From Microthrixaceae bacterium (GTDB lineage Bacteria; Actinomycetota; Acidimicrobiia; Acidimicrobiales; Acidimicrobilacustridaceae): a DNA stretch of 6,950 nt. This document shows positions 6,118 to 6,950 of this stretch, piece by piece. The position numbers were made by a program, and so were the translations under genes. Positions within the stretch are counted from its first letter, which is position 1, and each line of letters starts with the position of its first letter. The notes under the pieces are model-generated. The model had not been told where the DNA came from and did no database searches. It saw nothing but the letters and a program-made list of their open reading frames with translations. Location: contig JAHFUU010000032.1 in NCBI GenBank assembly GCA_023264915.1, forward strand, positions 4,577 through 11,526. Reading direction: 5' to 3'.

Positions 6118-6714
6118 ATGGACGAGGCGCCTGAACCTCCTTCGGTCAGCGGATTAGACGAGCCCGCGGTCGACCCAGATCGCGATCCTGCCCTCGGAGA
6201 GGTTCTGGTGTCCGAAGCCGACCTGCAGAGTCGGGTGGCTGAGATGGGCAAGGAGATCACCGCTGACTACGAAGGGCGCGCTCCGCTGCTGGTCGGGGTG
6301 CTGAAGGGTGCGTTCATGTTCATGAGTGACCTCGCCCGGCAGATACAACTCCCGGTCGAGTTCGACTTCATGGCCGTGTCGTCATATGGCAGCGCCACCA
6401 AGACCAGCGGGGTCGTGCGAATCGTCAAGGACCTCGATCTTGACCTGTCTGGCCGTCATGTGCTCGTGGTCGAGGACGTTGTCGACAGCGGCCTGACCCT
6501 CAACTACCTGCTCAAGAACCTCAGAGCACGGAACCCAGCGAGCCTCGAGGTATGCGCTCTGCTGCTCAAGGAGGGCCAGCAGAAGGTTGAGCCGCCACTG
6601 CGCTATGTGGGGTTCCCGATCCCTGATGAGTTCGTGGTCGGGTACGGCCTCGACGTGGCCGAGAAGTACCGCAACCTCCCCTACATCTGCTCGTTCGGGG
6701 CCCGCGAACCCTGA
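6118..6714 (+). CDS. hpt: Hypoxanthine phosphoribosyltransferase
   Basis: Purine salvage enzyme joining hypoxanthine or guanine with PRPP to give IMP or GMP in the cytoplasm. The PRPP-binding motif VLVVEDVVDSGLT is at 115-127, with the Glu-Asp pair at 119-120 and the probable catalytic Asp at 123. The flexible-loop SSYGS is at 88-92, LLLKE (148-152) supplies the purine-contacting Lys, and PDEFVVGYGLDVAEKYRNLP (169-188) closes the active site. The 198-residue length exceeds the usual 175-185 because of an acidic, Pro-rich N-terminal extension of about 25 residues. ATG 6118 has only a weak GGGA upstream; a later start (GTG 6208) would lose part of that extension but not the core. The tilS-hpt-ftsH order is widely conserved. 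Confidence 0.93.
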   Translation: MDEAPEPPSVSGLDEPAVDPDRDPALGEVLVSEADLQSRVAEMGKEITADYEGRAPLLVGVLKGAFMFMSDLARQIQLPVEFDFMAVSSYGSATKTSGVVRIVKDLDLDLSGRHVLVVEDVVDSGLTLNYLLKNLRARNPASLEVCALLLKEGQQKVEPPLRYVGFPIPDEFVVGYGLDVAEKYRNLPYICSFGAREP

Positions 6715-6766
6715 CCCGCCCAACTGCTGCCTCTTTGCTCACCGGGATCGCGGCTAAGGCTTGCCT

Positions 6767-6950
6767 GTGCCTGACCGGTACCCTTGGCCGGTCGTGAAGA
6801 TACCTAGCTCACCCCGCAAGATGCTCATCGTTGCCAGCGCATGCGCGGCGGGGGCGGTTCTCGTGCTCGTTGCACGGGCAACCGATCACGCCGCGAGCCT
6901 GCAACTTGGCGACTTCGAGAATAGGGTCGCAGAGCACCAGGTGATGGAAG
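6767..6950 (+). CDS. ftsH: Probable FtsH membrane AAA+ zinc protease, N-terminal part only
   Basis: The frame runs open from GTG 6767 to the window end (61 codons). It shows a basic lead (PRK), one hydrophobic helix (MLIVASACAAGAVLVLVA) and then LGDFENRVAEHQV, which fits the SEFLxxVxxGxV start of the extracytoplasmic FtsH domain. The AAA+ and HEAGH zinc modules would lie beyond the window, so the call rests on this short match and on the tilS-hpt-ftsH order. FtsH degrades misfolded membrane proteins and certain regulators. GTG 6767 is preferred since AAGG (6756-6759) sits 7 bases upstream; GTG 6794 is an alternative with no visible ribosome binding site. Confidence 0.62.
   Translation, partial: MPDRYPWPVVKIPSSPRKMLIVASACAAGAVLVLVARATDHAASLQLGDFENRVAEHQVME
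6773..6793 (+). repeat. Inverted repeat at the start of the ftsH-like gene
   Basis: GACCGG (6773-6778) and CCGGTC (6788-6793) are exact reverse complements around a 9-base loop, with a further CC/GG pair possible inside. The stem lies between the two candidate GTG starts, so it could expose or hide the second one. Confidence 0.35.

Overview
The window reads as high-GC bacterial DNA in which every convincing gene lies on the + strand. Gene content points to Actinomycetota: a SigR-type sigma factor followed by an RsrA-type zinc anti-sigma factor, a zincin-like 'F420-associated' metallopeptidase, and the order tilS-hpt-(ftsH). Weakly similar N- and C-terminal tails and moderate rather than extreme GC bias suggest a lineage away from Streptomyces and Mycobacterium (Acidimicrobiia would fit), but that placement is inference.

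Left part (1-2495): a 5'-truncated APH-like phosphotransferase, then a short Tat-exported glycine-rich lipoprotein, then an ATP-grasp ligase of the YgiC/YjfC family (the synthetase half of glutathionylspermidine synthetase). The ligase almost certainly begins at a CTG codon that overlaps the stop codon of the lipoprotein gene, so these two genes are probably translationally coupled. The pair resembles the ygiB-ygiC arrangement of enterobacteria in layout. Its substrate is unknown.

Middle (2496-3931): a 359-base intergenic stretch holds a plausible sigma-A promoter, a 13-bp GNRA-capped hairpin and a 48-codon ORF that is in frame with sigR but closed by TAG four codons before the sigR start. 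Then come sigR and rsrA, a thiol-oxidative-stress switch: reduced zinc-loaded RsrA holds SigR, and disulfide formation releases it.

Right part (3932-6950): a 45-residue single-pass membrane protein, the zincin-like metallopeptidase, tilS (tRNA-Ile lysidine synthetase, overlapping the peptidase stop by 4 bases), hpt (hypoxanthine phosphoribosyltransferase), and the beginning of what is most likely ftsH, cut by the window end. The genes are tightly packed from sigR onward, so read-through transcription is likely. No CRISPR array, insertion sequence, tRNA or rRNA is visible. The parts most worth a second look are the lipoprotein/ATP-grasp pair with its CTG start, and the structured leader with the TAG-interrupted in-frame ORF upstream of sigR.
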